A stretch of 64,000 bases of DNA from Solimonas soli DSM 21787 (GCF_000474945.1 NZ_AXDW01000001.1:1-64000); one strand, 5' to 3'. Positions 43,221 to 52,277 are shown, numbered from the stretch's first letter. The notes: generated from the sequence alone by a model not told the origin. Numbers and translations are program-made.

Positions 43221-43784
43221 ATGCGCCCCGCGATCTTTCTCGACAAGGACGGCACCCTGCTCGACGACGTTCCCTTCAACGTCGAACCGGCGCGCATGCG
43301 GCTGGCGCCGGGCGCCGCCGAAGGCCTGTACCGGCTCGCGCAACTGGGCGCGCCGCTGGTCGTCGTCAGCAACCAGTCCGGCGTCGCCGAGCGACGCTTC
43401 GACGAAAGCGCGCTGCATCGGGTCGGCGATCATCTCGCCGCGATGTTCGGCGCCTGCGGCGCGCGCCTGGCCGGCTTCCACTGGTGCCCGCACGCGCGCG
43501 ACGCCGCGCCGGCCTGCCCCTGCCGCAAGCCGGCGCCCGGCATGCTGGTCCGCGCCGCCGCCGAGCTGGCGCTCGATCTGTCGCGCTCGTGGATGATCGG
43601 CGACATCCTCGACGACATCGAGGCCGGCCATCGCGCCGGCTGCCGCGCGGTGCTCATCGACAACGGCAACGAGACCGAGTGGCGCGCCGGCCCGAAGCGC
43701 GAGCCGGATTTCGTCGCGCACAGCCTCGCCGACGCCGCCGAAACCATTGCGCTGCGCTGGCCGGCGCTGGCGGCGGCGGCCTGA
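43221..43784 (+). CDS. HAD-IIIA phosphatase, GmhB-like (D-glycero-heptose bisphosphate phosphatase family)
   Basis: 187-residue HAD phosphatase. The catalytic DKDGT motif is at the N-terminus (AIFLDKDGTLLDDVPFNV), motif II SNQSG, the Cys/His zinc loop CPHARDAAPACPCRKPAPGM and motif III MIGDILDDIEAGHRAGC. The zinc loop and KPxPGM are GmhB hallmarks, so the likely reaction is removal of a phosphate from heptose bisphosphate on the way to NDP-heptose. Its stop overlaps the start of a heptosyltransferase-family gene, which supports a heptose role. Confidence 0.88.
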   Translation: MRPAIFLDKDGTLLDDVPFNVEPARMRLAPGAAEGLYRLAQLGAPLVVVSNQSGVAERRFDESALHRVGDHLAAMFGACGARLAGFHWCPHARDAAPACPCRKPAPGMLVRAAAELALDLSRSWMIGDILDDIEAGHRAGCRAVLIDNGNETEWRAGPKREPDFVAHSLADAAETIALRWPALAAAA

Positions 43785-44896
43785 TGCCGCCACGGCTCGA
43801 CGCCGCCCGCCTCGCCGTCTGGCGTGCCGCGCGGCGCATCCTCTGCGTGCGCACCGACAATCTCGGCGACGTGCTGATGACGACGCCGGCGCTGCGCGCG
43901 CTGCGCGAGGCGGCACCCGGCCGCCATCTGACGCTGCTCGCCTCGCGCAGCGGCGCCGCGGCGGCCGCGCACATTCCGCAAGTCGACGAGGCGATCGTCT
44001 ACGACGCGCCCTGGGCCGCGCACCCGGCCGACGCCGGCATCGCCGCCGACGAGTCGCTGATCGCGCGTCTGCGCGCCGGGCGCTACGACGCCGCGGTGAT
44101 CTTCACCGTGTTCAGCCAGAGCCCGTTGCCGGCCGCCATGCTGCTGCGCCTCGCCGGCATCCCGACGGTCGCCGCGCACTGCCGCGAGAATCCCTACCGG
44201 CTGATCAGCGACCGCATCGTCGAACCGGAGACCGGCATGCCGACGCGCCACGAAGTGCAGCGCCAGCTCGATCTGGTCGCCGCGCTCGGCGCCGGCTGCC
44301 GCGACCCGCGCCTGTCGTTCCGCGTCGACGCCGGCGACCGCGCGACGGTCGCCGCGCTGCTGCGCGAGCACGGCATCGCGCCCGGTACGCCCTGGCTGCT
44401 CGTGCATCCCGGCGCCAGCGCCACCTCGCGCCGCTATCCGCCGGAGCTGTTCGCCGCGGCGCTGCGCCTGCTGCGCCGCGAAACGCGCCTGCCGATCGTG
44501 TTCGGCGGCACGCCCGAAGAGTGCGCGACCGTCGACGCCGTGCGCGCCGCGGCCGGCGGCGAAGGCACGCACTCGTTCGCCGGCCGCCTGACGCTCGGCC
44601 AGTGCGGCGCCGCGATCGCCGCCGCCGGCGTGCTGATCGGCAACAACAGCGGCCCCGTGCATCTCGCCGCGGCGCTCGGCACGCCGGTCGTCGATCTCTA
44701 CGCGCAGACCAACCCGCAGCACACGCCCTGGCAGGTGCCGAGCCGTGTGCTCATGCACGACGTCGACTGCCGCTGGTGCTACCGCAGCGTCTGCCCGAGC
44801 GGGCACCACGCTTGCCTGCGTGGCATCGAGCCGCGCGCCGTCGCCGATGCCGCGCTGGAGTTGCTCGCGACACGACAACCGCAGGCTGCGGCTTAG
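43784..44896 (+). CDS. Glycosyltransferase, GT9 (heptosyltransferase) family
   Basis: 370-residue GT-B inverting enzyme of the heptosyltransferase family. Seen: RILCVRTDNLGDVLMTTPAL (family N-terminal signature), HPGASATSRRYPPELF, VFGGTPEECATV, SFAGRLTLGQCGAAIAAAGV and IGNNSGPVHLAAALGTPVVD. Near the C-terminus a Cys-rich piece, DCRWCYRSVCPSGHHACLRG, resembles that of other carbamoyl/heptose cluster GT9 proteins and may bind metal. Follows the GmhB-like gene with 1-nt overlap. Confidence 0.9.
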   Translation: MPPRLDAARLAVWRAARRILCVRTDNLGDVLMTTPALRALREAAPGRHLTLLASRSGAAAAAHIPQVDEAIVYDAPWAAHPADAGIAADESLIARLRAGRYDAAVIFTVFSQSPLPAAMLLRLAGIPTVAAHCRENPYRLISDRIVEPETGMPTRHEVQRQLDLVAALGAGCRDPRLSFRVDAGDRATVAALLREHGIAPGTPWLLVHPGASATSRRYPPELFAAALRLLRRETRLPIVFGGTPEECATVDAVRAAAGGEGTHSFAGRLTLGQCGAAIAAAGVLIGNNSGPVHLAAALGTPVVDLYAQTNPQHTPWQVPSRVLMHDVDCRWCYRSVCPSGHHACLRGIEPRAVADAALELLATRQPQAAA

Positions 44897-44912
44897 GAGA
44901 GAAGTCATCCCG

Positions 44913-45122
44913 ATGAGCGTCAGCTACAACACATCGTCGTTTCGCCGCCGGAATCGCATCACGCACGCGAGGAACGAACGGCTGCGGCGCTACGCGCCGC
45001 CCCCTCACCCCAACCCTCTCCCCGCATGCGGGGAGAGGGAGTCAGAGTGGCCGTCATTCCCGCGAAAGCGGGAATCCAGAGCGGCGAGCACCGCGCTCAT
45101 CGATGACGACATCAAGCGGTAA
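44913..45122 (+). CDS. Doubtful small reading frame containing two repeat elements
   Basis: 69 codons with a ribosome-site-like TAGGAGA 17 nt upstream. The first 29 residues (MSVSYNTSSFRRRNRITHAR...) are unlike the repeats; the remainder (HPNPLPACGERES, PSFPRKRESR) is just the translation of the two dispersed palindromic repeats. It may be a short gene invaded by repeats or no gene at all. Confidence 0.25.
   Translation: MSVSYNTSSFRRRNRITHARNERLRRYAPPPHPNPLPACGERESEWPSFPRKRESRAASTALIDDDIKR
45014..45039. repeat. 26-bp perfect palindrome, REP-like
   Basis: CCCTCTCCCCGCA and its exact complement abut without a loop, preceded by CCCCTCACCCCAA. This is a widespread proteobacterial intergenic palindrome type, and related to the elements at 33020-33340 and 33496. 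It interrupts the glycan cluster between GT9 and the carbamoyltransferase and may attenuate transcription. Confidence 0.8.
45056..45075. repeat. 20-bp hairpin repeat (ATTCCCGC-GAAA-GCGGGAAT)
   Basis: Eight-base arms with a GAAA tetraloop, flanked by CCGTC and CCAGAG. This element type is dispersed in many proteobacterial genomes. It lies 16 nt downstream of the larger palindrome, 63 nt before the carbamoyltransferase start. Confidence 0.8.
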
Positions 45123-45137
45123 CGGAGACCCATCGCC

Positions 45138-47027
45138 ATGATCACCCTCGGCATCAACGCCGCCTTCCACGACTGCGCCGCCTGTCTCGTGCGCGACGGC
45201 GACGTCGTCGCCGCCGCCGAGGACGAGCGCTTCACGCACGTCAAGCACGGCAAGCGGCCGTTGCCGTTCACCAGCTGGCAGCTGCCGTTTCATGCGGTCG
45301 ACTACTGCCTCGCCGAGGCCGGCGTCACGCTCGCCGACGTCGACCGCATCGCCTATTCCTTCGATCCCACGCTGCTCGCCGCCGATGGCGCGCCGGCGGC
45401 GCGCGAGACCGGCAGCGTCCCGGCCTGGGACGGCGTCATGGTGCGCGCCTCGACGCTCGCCGATCTGGCGAAGCTGCCCGCCTCGATCCGCCTGCCGCTC
45501 GAGCCCTCGCGGCGCGCGCGCGCGACCCCCACGACCAGCCCCTGGGATCCGCTGTTCCTCGCCTACGTCGTCAACGCGCCGCGCCAGCTCGTCGACGGCG
45601 CGCCGCATCATCTGCGCCGGCGCTTCAAGGGCGCCACGCACGAGCAAGTCGCCGAGCGCTGGCGCTACGTCGAGCATCATCTCGCGCACGAGGCCAGCGC
45701 TTTCCTCGCCGCGCCCTTCGAGCACTGCGCGGTGCTGACCATGGACGGCCGCGGCGAGCGCGCGACGACCAGCTGCGGCGTGTTCGAGCACGGCCGCTAC
45801 CGGCGGCTGCGGCAGACCAATCTGCCGCACTCGCTCGGCCTGCTCTACGAGGACGTCACGCGCTGGCTCGGCTTCCTGCACAGCTGCGACGAGTACAAGG
45901 TCATGGCGCTCGCCTCCTTCGGCACGCCGCGCCACGCCGACGTGTTCCGCGGCCTGATCAGCGTCGACGGCGACGGCGGCTACGTGGTCGCGCCGTTCGA
46001 CCTGGTCGAGCTGTTCGGCGCACCGCGCGAGCGCGGCGGACGCCTCGAGCAGCGCCATTACGACATCGCCGCGTCGCTGCAGCTGGTGCTCGAGGAAACC
46101 GTGCTCAAGCTGGTCGGCTGGCTGCACAAGGCCTCGGGCGCGCGCCGGCTGGCCATGGCCGGCGGCGTCGCGCTCAATTGCGTGATGAACGCGCGCGTGC
46201 GCGACGAAGGGCCTTTCGACGAGGTCTGGGTGCAACCTGCCGCCGGCGACGCCGGCACGGCGCTCGGCGCCGCGCTGTGGGTCGACTGGACCGAGAGAGC
46301 GCGCGCGCCGCGCGAGTCGCACTGGGTGATGCACCATGCCTGTCTCGGTCCGCGCTACGGCGAAGACGAGATCGAGCGGTTCCTCCGCTGGTCGAAGCTG
46401 CCGTACCGGCGCCTCGGCGACCTTGCCGAGGAGACCGCCGCGCTGCTTGCCGAGGACAAGGTGATCGGCTGGTTCCAGGGCCGCATGGAATTCGGGCCGC
46501 GCGCGCTCGGCGCGCGCTCGATCCTCGCCTCGCCGTGCTCGCCGGCCATGCAGCAGCGCCTCAACGAGATCAAGGATCGCGAGGACTTCCGGCCGGTGGC
46601 GCCGGTCGTGCTGGAGGAGCGCGCGCTCGAATGGTTCCGGCGCCGCGAGGCCGTCGCCCTGCAGGCCGTCGTCAACGCGCCGCCGCCGGCGAGCGGCAAG
46701 CAGAGCGGCGTGCCGGCGCCGTTCATGCTGTTCGTGTTCGACGTCGATCCGGCCAAGGCCGAACGCATTCCCGCCGTGCGCCACGTCGACGGCACGGCGC
46801 GCGTGCAGACCGTGCGCCGCGAGCAGAACGAGCCGTACTACGAACTGCTGCGCGCCTTCGAGCGCCGCACCGGCGTGCCGGTGCTGGTCAACACCTCGTT
46901 CAACACGCGCGGCGAGCCGATGATCTGCTCGCCGCGCGATGCGCTCGAAACCTTCTGGACCTCGCCGCTCGACGCGCTGGTCATCGGCCCGTTCCTGATC
47001 GAGAAGCCGCAATGGACGACGGCCTGA
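45138..47027 (+). CDS. O-carbamoyltransferase (NodU/TobZ family)
   Basis: 629-residue enzyme that transfers carbamoyl from carbamoyl phosphate to a sugar hydroxyl via carbamoyl-adenylate. The Kae1-like N-domain starts MITLGINAAFHDCAACLVRD with the metal-binding YVEHHLAHEASAFLAAPF, nucleotide loops VLTMDGRGER and SCDEYKVMALASFG, and LAMAGGVALNCVMNAR. The C-terminal YrdC-like half has IGWFQGRMEFGPRALGARSI and PVLVNTSFNTRGEPM. All family landmarks are present. In Pseudomonas the related WapO carbamoylates a core heptose; the two GT9 genes here make a similar target plausible. Confidence 0.93.
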   Translation: MITLGINAAFHDCAACLVRDGDVVAAAEDERFTHVKHGKRPLPFTSWQLPFHAVDYCLAEAGVTLADVDRIAYSFDPTLLAADGAPAARETGSVPAWDGVMVRASTLADLAKLPASIRLPLEPSRRARATPTTSPWDPLFLAYVVNAPRQLVDGAPHHLRRRFKGATHEQVAERWRYVEHHLAHEASAFLAAPFEHCAVLTMDGRGERATTSCGVFEHGRYRRLRQTNLPHSLGLLYEDVTRWLGFLHSCDEYKVMALASFGTPRHADVFRGLISVDGDGGYVVAPFDLVELFGAPRERGGRLEQRHYDIAASLQLVLEETVLKLVGWLHKASGARRLAMAGGVALNCVMNARVRDEGPFDEVWVQPAAGDAGTALGAALWVDWTERARAPRESHWVMHHACLGPRYGEDEIERFLRWSKLPYRRLGDLAEETAALLAEDKVIGWFQGRMEFGPRALGARSILASPCSPAMQQRLNEIKDREDFRPVAPVVLEERALEWFRRREAVALQAVVNAPPPASGKQSGVPAPFMLFVFDVDPAKAERIPAVRHVDGTARVQTVRREQNEPYYELLRAFERRTGVPVLVNTSFNTRGEPMICSPRDALETFWTSPLDALVIGPFLIEKPQWTTA

Positions 47028-48055
47028 GCCCCGCCCTCGAGCCGGTCGGCATGACGGAGGATCGGCCCGCGGCTGCGCCGCAACCGGCGGTATCGGTGGT
47101 CGTGCCGACGATGGGCCGGCCGCAGATGCTGCAACGCTGCCTGCTCGCGCTGCTGAACCAGAAGCTCGCCCGCGACGACTACGAGATCATCGTCGCCAAC
47201 GACCGCCCCGATGCGGCGACGCGGCGCGCCGTCGCACATCTGCAGCGCCTGCATCGCGACGGCCCGGCGCTGCGCTATCTGGCGGTGAACGACGGCCGCG
47301 GCCCGGCGCATGTGCGCAATGCCGGCTGGCGCGCCGCGCGCGGCGCGCTCATCGCCTTCACCGACGACGACACCATCCCCGATCGCGCCTGGCTGGCCGA
47401 CGGTCTGCGCGAGCTGCGCCGGCAGGGTGTGTGCGCGCTCGGCGGCCGCGTGATCGTGCCGCTGCCCGCAGCGCCGACCGACTACGAGCGCGACGCCGCC
47501 GGCCTCGCGCAAGCCGAGTTCGTCACCGCCAACTGCTTCGTGCGGCGCGACGCGCTCGCCGCGATCGGCGGCTTCGACGAACGCTTCGAGGCGGCCTGGC
47601 GCGAAGACTCGGACCTGCAGTTCACGCTGCTCGAGCGCGGCCTGCCGCTGGCGCGCACCACGGGCGCCGTGGTCATTCACCCGGTGCGGCCGGCCGGCTT
47701 CGGCGTGAGCCTCCGGCAGCAGCGCAAGGTGCAGTTCGACGCGCTGCTCTACAAGAAGCATCCGCGCCTGTATCGCCAGCGCATCCGTGCGCGGCCGCGC
47801 TGGGACTACTACGCGATCGTCGCCCTGCTGATCACCGCGCTGCTCGGCGCCGTCGCCGGCGCGACGGCGCCGGCGCTGGCCGCCTTCACCGGCTGGCTGC
47901 TGGCGACACTCGCCTTCAGCGCGCGCCGCCTGCGCGGCGCGCGACGCGATGCGCGGCACGTCGCCGAGATGCTGCTGACCTCGGCGGCGATCCCGCCGCT
48001 CGCGGTGTTCTGGCGCATCGTCGGCAGCCTCCGCTTCCGGGTGGCCTTCGCGTGA
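47012..48055 (+). CDS. Glycosyltransferase, GT2 family, with C-terminal membrane segments
   Basis: 347-residue GT-A enzyme. VSVVVPTMGRPQMLQRCLLA begins the nucleotide-binding fold, AFTDDDTIPDRAW contains the DxD metal motif, and GGFDERFEAAWREDSDLQFTLL carries the catalytic ED. Two hydrophobic stretches near 265-305 anchor the C-terminus. The ATG at 47012 overlaps the carbamoyltransferase by 16 nt; a second in-frame ATG at 47051 is possible. The GTGA overlap with the next gene shows coupling. Confidence 0.9.
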   Translation: MDDGLSPALEPVGMTEDRPAAAPQPAVSVVVPTMGRPQMLQRCLLALLNQKLARDDYEIIVANDRPDAATRRAVAHLQRLHRDGPALRYLAVNDGRGPAHVRNAGWRAARGALIAFTDDDTIPDRAWLADGLRELRRQGVCALGGRVIVPLPAAPTDYERDAAGLAQAEFVTANCFVRRDALAAIGGFDERFEAAWREDSDLQFTLLERGLPLARTTGAVVIHPVRPAGFGVSLRQQRKVQFDALLYKKHPRLYRQRIRARPRWDYYAIVALLITALLGAVAGATAPALAAFTGWLLATLAFSARRLRGARRDARHVAEMLLTSAAIPPLAVFWRIVGSLRFRVAFA

Positions 48056-49152
48056 ACGCCGCCCTGCCCGCCGACGCGCCGCTGCTCGCGCGACGTCCGC
48101 GCCGCATCGCCGTGTTCCGCGCCCTGCATCTCGGCGACCTGCTGTGTACGGTGCCTGCCCTGCGTGCGCTGCGCGGCGCGGCGCCGCAGGCCGAGATCAC
48201 GCTGATCGGTCTGCCCTGGACCCAGCCGTTCACGGCGCGCTACCGGCACTATCTCGATCACTGGCTCGAGTATCCGCTCGGCGAGGAGCTGCCGGACGAC
48301 CCGCGGCACGAGCCGCGCCTTCGCGATTTTCTCGGCGCGGTACGCGCCCGGCGCTTCGATCTCGCCATCCAGCTGCACGGCAGCGGCGAGCGCAGCAACG
48401 GCCTGGTCGCCGCGTTCGGCGCGGCGCGCGTCGCCGGCTTCCGGCCGGCCGGGGCGCCGTCGGCCGACGGCGCTGCTTTCCTGCCGTGGCGCGACGACGA
48501 GGGCGAGATCGAGCGCTGGCTGCGCCTGCTGCGTCACCTCGGCGCCCGCGGCGACGACGTCATCGATCTGCCGGTGCAGGCGCTGGAACGCTGCGAGAGC
48601 TCGCTGCTGCTCGCACAGGCCGGCCTCGCCGGCCGCCGCTACGTATGCATCCACGCCGGTGCGCGCCTGCCTTCGCGGCGCTGGCCGCTGGCGCGCTTCC
48701 GCGCGGTCGCCGCGCGGCTCGCCGCCGCCGGCTACTCGCTGGCCCTGACCGGCTCGGCCGCGGAGATCGCGCAGAACAACGAGCTGCGCAACGGCCTGCG
48801 CCTGCCGCCGGGCATCGCGCTCGGCGATTTCGCCGGCCGCACCTCGGTCGGCGCGCTGGCCGAGATCGTCGCGCGTGCCGCGCTGCTGGTCGCCAACGAC
48901 ACCGGCATCTCGCACGTCGCCGCCGCGGTCGGCACGCCGAGCATCATCATTTCCTCCGGCGGCGACGCGAAGCGCTGGGCGCCGCTGCGCCGCGATCTGC
49001 ACCAGGTGCTGGCCGAGGCGCCGCCGTGCCGGCCCTGCCTGCACGTCGAATGTCCGTATCCCGGCCATCCCTGCGCGACGGCGATCGACGTCGAGGCCGT
49101 GCTCGCCGCCGCCCGTCAGCTGCTCGATCGCGGAGTCCGCCATGTCGCCTGA
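48052..49152 (+). CDS. Glycosyltransferase, GT9 (heptosyltransferase) family
   Basis: 366-residue second GT9 enzyme. RIAVFRALHLGDLLCTVPAL is the N-terminal signature, then FDLAIQLHGSGERSNGLVAA, CIHAGARLPSRRWPLARFRA, ALTGSAAEIAQNNEL, FAGRTSVGALAEIVARAAL and VANDTGISHVAAAVGTPSI. A Cys-containing end (PPCRPCLHVECPYPGHPC) parallels the other GT9 protein. GTG start overlapping the GT2 stop; the next gene starts before its end. Confidence 0.9.
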   Translation: MNAALPADAPLLARRPRRIAVFRALHLGDLLCTVPALRALRGAAPQAEITLIGLPWTQPFTARYRHYLDHWLEYPLGEELPDDPRHEPRLRDFLGAVRARRFDLAIQLHGSGERSNGLVAAFGAARVAGFRPAGAPSADGAAFLPWRDDEGEIERWLRLLRHLGARGDDVIDLPVQALERCESSLLLAQAGLAGRRYVCIHAGARLPSRRWPLARFRAVAARLAAAGYSLALTGSAAEIAQNNELRNGLRLPPGIALGDFAGRTSVGALAEIVARAALLVANDTGISHVAAAVGTPSIIISSGGDAKRWAPLRRDLHQVLAEAPPCRPCLHVECPYPGHPCATAIDVEAVLAAARQLLDRGVRHVA

Positions 49153-50140
49153 GGCATCGAGGCCGAAGCCGCTGCGCGTGCTGACCTGGCAGGTGCACGG
49201 CAACTACCTCTACTACCTCTCGCAGGTGCCGGTCGAATGGTGGCTGGTGACGCGGCCCGCTTACCCGCCCGGCTACGGCGGCCGCGGCGCCGGCCTGCCC
49301 TGGGGCCGCAACGTGCACGAGGTGCCGCAGGGCGAAGTGGCGCGGCAGGCCTTCGATCTGGTGCTCTATCAGTCGCGCCAGCACTGGGACGTCGACCGCC
49401 ACGACGTGCTGAGCGCGGCGCAGCGCGAGCTGCCCTGCATCTATCTCGAGCACGATCCGCCGCAGCAGCATCCCTGCGACACGCCGCACCGGGCGCAGGA
49501 CGCCGATCTGCTGGTGCACGTGACGCCGTTCAACGCGCTGATGTGGGACAACGGCGAGCTGCCGACGCGCGTCATCGACCACACCGCCTTCGTGGCGCCC
49601 GACGCGGCGTGGCGCGGCGACGATCCGGCCGGCATCGCCGTCGTCAACCATCTCGCGCGGCGCGGCCGTCGCCTCGGTCACGACCTCTACCTGCGCGCGC
49701 AGCGCGAGGTGCCGCTGGCGCTGGCCGGCATGGACTCGCATCTCGTGCCCGGCGGCGTCGGCGAGATCGTCAACGCGCAGCTGCCGGACTTCATCGGCGG
49801 CTATCGCTACCTGTTCCAGCCGGCGCGCTGGACGAGCATGGCGCTGGCGGTGGTCGAGGCGATGGCGATCGGCATGCCGATCGTCGGCATGGCGACCACC
49901 GAGCTGCCCACGGTGATCGAGAACGGCGTCAACGGCTGGGTCGATACCAATATCGAGACGCTGATCGACGTCATGCGCATGCTGAGCCGCGACCGCGACA
50001 CGGCGCAGCGCTGGGGCGACGCCGCGCGCTCGACGATGCAGCTGCGCTTCGGCCCCGAACGCTTCGTGCGGCAGTGGCTGGAGGCACTGGATGAAGCGAT
50101 GGCGCGCCCGAAGCGCGCGACGGCGCGGGCGGCGGCTTAG
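49142..50140 (+). CDS. Glycosyltransferase, GT-B fold (GT4-like)
   Basis: 332-residue protein. A short N-lobe starts LRVLTWQVHGNYLYYLSQVP with the conserved LEHDPPQQHPCDTPH acceptor-side loop. The C-lobe carries the RWTSMALAVVEAMAIGMPIV and TTELPTVIENGVNGWV motifs of group 1 glycosyltransferases. It is shorter than the first GT4 enzyme. Overlaps the GT9 gene by 11 nt and is the last gene of the cluster, converging with rpoN across a 189-nt gap in which I see no further feature. Confidence 0.88.
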   Translation: MSPEASRPKPLRVLTWQVHGNYLYYLSQVPVEWWLVTRPAYPPGYGGRGAGLPWGRNVHEVPQGEVARQAFDLVLYQSRQHWDVDRHDVLSAAQRELPCIYLEHDPPQQHPCDTPHRAQDADLLVHVTPFNALMWDNGELPTRVIDHTAFVAPDAAWRGDDPAGIAVVNHLARRGRRLGHDLYLRAQREVPLALAGMDSHLVPGGVGEIVNAQLPDFIGGYRYLFQPARWTSMALAVVEAMAIGMPIVGMATTELPTVIENGVNGWVDTNIETLIDVMRMLSRDRDTAQRWGDAARSTMQLRFGPERFVRQWLEALDEAMARPKRATARAAA

Positions 50141-50329
50141 CGGCGCAGCTTCTTCGCTTGCTCTGCGCTGCCCTGGTTCCTCTTTTGCGTTTGATTTCGC
50201 CTGCCGGCGCCCGGCTTCTCTTTGCTTGTGCACCAACCGTAGGCGCCTCCAGGCGAAGAAAAGCACCTCGCGCCACAGCGCGAAACCAAAAGCCCTCAAC
50301 GAGACCCGAGGTCCCTTGCAAGCAGCGCG

Positions 50330-51688
50330 TCACCCCGCCCGCCGCAGCTCCGCCGGCGGCAGCTTCATCATGCCGCGGTATTTAGACACGGTGCGTCGCG
50401 CCACGCGGATACCCTGCTGCTTCAGCATGCGCGCCAGGCTGACGTCCGACAGCGGCGCCTGCGCGTCTTCGCTGTCGATCAGTTCGCGCAGCACCGCGCG
50501 CACCGATGCCGGCGAGCAGCTGCCGACGCGCGTCGGCAGCTCGCGCGAGAAGAAGTGCTTCAGCTCGTACATGCCGGACGGCGTGGCCATGTACTTGTTC
50601 GACGTCGCCCGCGAAACCGTCGATTCGTGCAGGTTCAGTTCCATGGCCACCTCGCGCAGCTGCATCGGCCGCAGCGCCAAGTCGCCATGCACGAAGAAGC
50701 CGGGCTGGCGGCGCAGGATTTCGTTGGCGACGCGTTCGATCGTCACCAGACGCTGGCCGGCGTTGCGCAGCATCCAGCGCGCCTCCTGCAGCTGCTGCGA
50801 CAGCGCCGGGCTGCGCCGCTCGCGATTCTGCTGCAGGAACAGATCAATGTAGCGGCGATTGAGCCGCGCGCGCAACTGCAGCGCCGGATTGCCGACGGCG
50901 ACGAGCCGGCCGCCGCGCGGCACGACGATGACGTCCGGCACCACATATTCGGCGGCCGGCTGCGAGTAGCGATGGCCGGGATACGGATCGAGACGGCGCA
51001 GCAGCTTGCAGGCGCGGCTGACGGCGCATTCGTCGGCGCCGGTGCGGCGGCGGATCGCCGCGAAGTCGCGACGGGTCAGCAGGTCGAGGCATTCGTTGAG
51101 CACGGTCTGCGCGAGCGCGCGGTCATCCTCGTCGGCATCGATCACGCCGAGCTGCAGGCGCAGGCATTCGTGCAGATCGCGCGCGCCGATGCCGACCGGA
51201 TCGAGGCGCCGCACGAAGGCGAGCGCGGTGTCGATCTCGGACGGCTGCGGCGCCGGATCGAGCCCGGCCGCTTCGGCGTTCGCCAGGACGTCGTCGCGCA
51301 GATAGCCATCGTCGTCGAGTGTGGCGATCAGCAGCTCGATCAGCGCGCGATCGCGCGGATGCAGCGGCGCCGCGTCAAGCTGCGCGCGCAGATGCGTATG
51401 CAGATCGCCGGGCGCGGCGATGTGATCGAGCGCATTCCACTCGTCGTCGCCGCGCATGGCGCGCGCGCCGTCGCGATCCGGATAGGCGCCTTCCGGCAGG
51501 GGCAAGTCGTCGACTGCATCCTCGCCCTCGTTGTCGCTTTCTTCCAGAAAGGGGTTGTTGGCAAGTGCATTCTGCAATTCCTGCTCGAACTCGACGGCCG
51601 GTAGCTGCAGCAGGCGGATGGCGTGCTGCAAACGCGGTGACATCGAGATGGTGGCCTGTCGGGACAGTGATATCAGCGCCTGGCTCAT
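50330..51688 (-). CDS. rpoN: RNA polymerase sigma-54 factor
   Basis: 452-residue alternative sigma factor that recognises -24/-12 promoters and needs an AAA+ activator. Region I is Gln/Leu-rich (MSPRLQHAIRLLQLPAVEFE, ELQNALANNPFLEE), region II acidic, the core-binding domain contains LDPVGIGARDLHECL, and the C-terminus has the HTH and the RpoN box ARRTVSKYRG (about 430-439). The ATG at 51688 has GAGGAG upstream. The usual rpoN neighbours (lptB, hpf, ptsN) are absent, so this may be a second, specialised RpoN. It diverges from a PRC-barrel gene that has a -24/-12-like site. Confidence 0.95.
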   Translation of the reverse strand: MSQALISLSRQATISMSPRLQHAIRLLQLPAVEFEQELQNALANNPFLEESDNEGEDAVDDLPLPEGAYPDRDGARAMRGDDEWNALDHIAAPGDLHTHLRAQLDAAPLHPRDRALIELLIATLDDDGYLRDDVLANAEAAGLDPAPQPSEIDTALAFVRRLDPVGIGARDLHECLRLQLGVIDADEDDRALAQTVLNECLDLLTRRDFAAIRRRTGADECAVSRACKLLRRLDPYPGHRYSQPAAEYVVPDVIVVPRGGRLVAVGNPALQLRARLNRRYIDLFLQQNRERRSPALSQQLQEARWMLRNAGQRLVTIERVANEILRRQPGFFVHGDLALRPMQLREVAMELNLHESTVSRATSNKYMATPSGMYELKHFFSRELPTRVGSCSPASVRAVLRELIDSEDAQAPLSDVSLARMLKQQGIRVARRTVSKYRGMMKLPPAELRRAG

Positions 51689-51777
51689 CGGCTTTTTCTC
51701 CTCTGCAATCGACGGGAAATTCGCTTCGCGAGCTGTTTGGCGCAACGCCCGTGCCAGTGCCGGTACGGCCACCGTTC

Positions 51778-51792
51778 AGGTACGCCGCTTGC
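51778..51792 (+). promoter_or_regulatory. Candidate sigma-54 promoter for the PRC-barrel gene
   Basis: AGGTACGCCGCTTGC: GG, AC and a perfect TTGC at RpoN spacing (one mismatch to GGCAC). Predicted start near 51804, 19 nt before the ATG, leaving just room for the GGAGG ribosome site. Confidence 0.45.
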
Positions 51793-51822
51793 GGTCCTGC
51801 GGCTCGAACCACGGAGGACCGC

Positions 51823-52242
51823 ATGGCCATTTCGACTTTTTCCCAGGAAGGCATGACGCCGATCATCGGCGGCAGCGACAACACCTCGGGCCCGGGCCCG
51901 GAAGTCATGGCGGCCGATACGCTGGAAGGCGATCGCGTCGTCAACGCGGCGGGCGAGGATCTCGGCAAGATCCGCGACATCATGATCGACGTGCCGAGCG
52001 GACAGGTCGCCTACGCGGTGCTGTCGAGCGGCGGCCTGCTCGGCATCGGCGACAAGCTGTTCGCAATTCCCTGGTCGGCGATGACGCTCGACGCCGACCG
52101 CCATTGCTTCGTGCTGGACGTCGATCGCAATCGCCTGAAATCGGCGCCCGGCTTCGACAAGGAACACTGGCCGTCGATGGCCGATCCGGCCTGGGCGACG
52201 TCGGTCCACGAGTTCTACGGCACGCGGCCGTACTGGTCCTGA
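51823..52242 (+). CDS. PRC-barrel domain protein
   Basis: 139-residue soluble protein with one PRC-barrel: MAADTLEGDRVVNAAGEDLG, KIRDIMIDVPSGQVAYAVLS, GGLLGIGDKLFAIPWSAMTL, then HCFVLDVDRNRLKSAPGF and WPSMADPAWATSVHEFYG. This is the common stress-associated subgroup with a C-terminal aromatic motif. Ribosome site GGAGG 8 nt from the ATG. Divergent from rpoN; the ABC-receiver fusion follows after 35 nt on the same strand. Confidence 0.88.
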   Translation: MAISTFSQEGMTPIIGGSDNTSGPGPEVMAADTLEGDRVVNAAGEDLGKIRDIMIDVPSGQVAYAVLSSGGLLGIGDKLFAIPWSAMTLDADRHCFVLDVDRNRLKSAPGFDKEHWPSMADPAWATSVHEFYGTRPYWS

Positions 52243-52277
52243 CGATGAAAACCTAGGCCGCGCGCGGCTCGGCGCCG

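Noticed and set aside
44990-45080. Possible CRISPR or attachment site from clustered palindromes
   Set aside because: The two palindromes differ in sequence, have no regular spacers and no cas or integrase gene nearby; they match dispersed REP-like elements.
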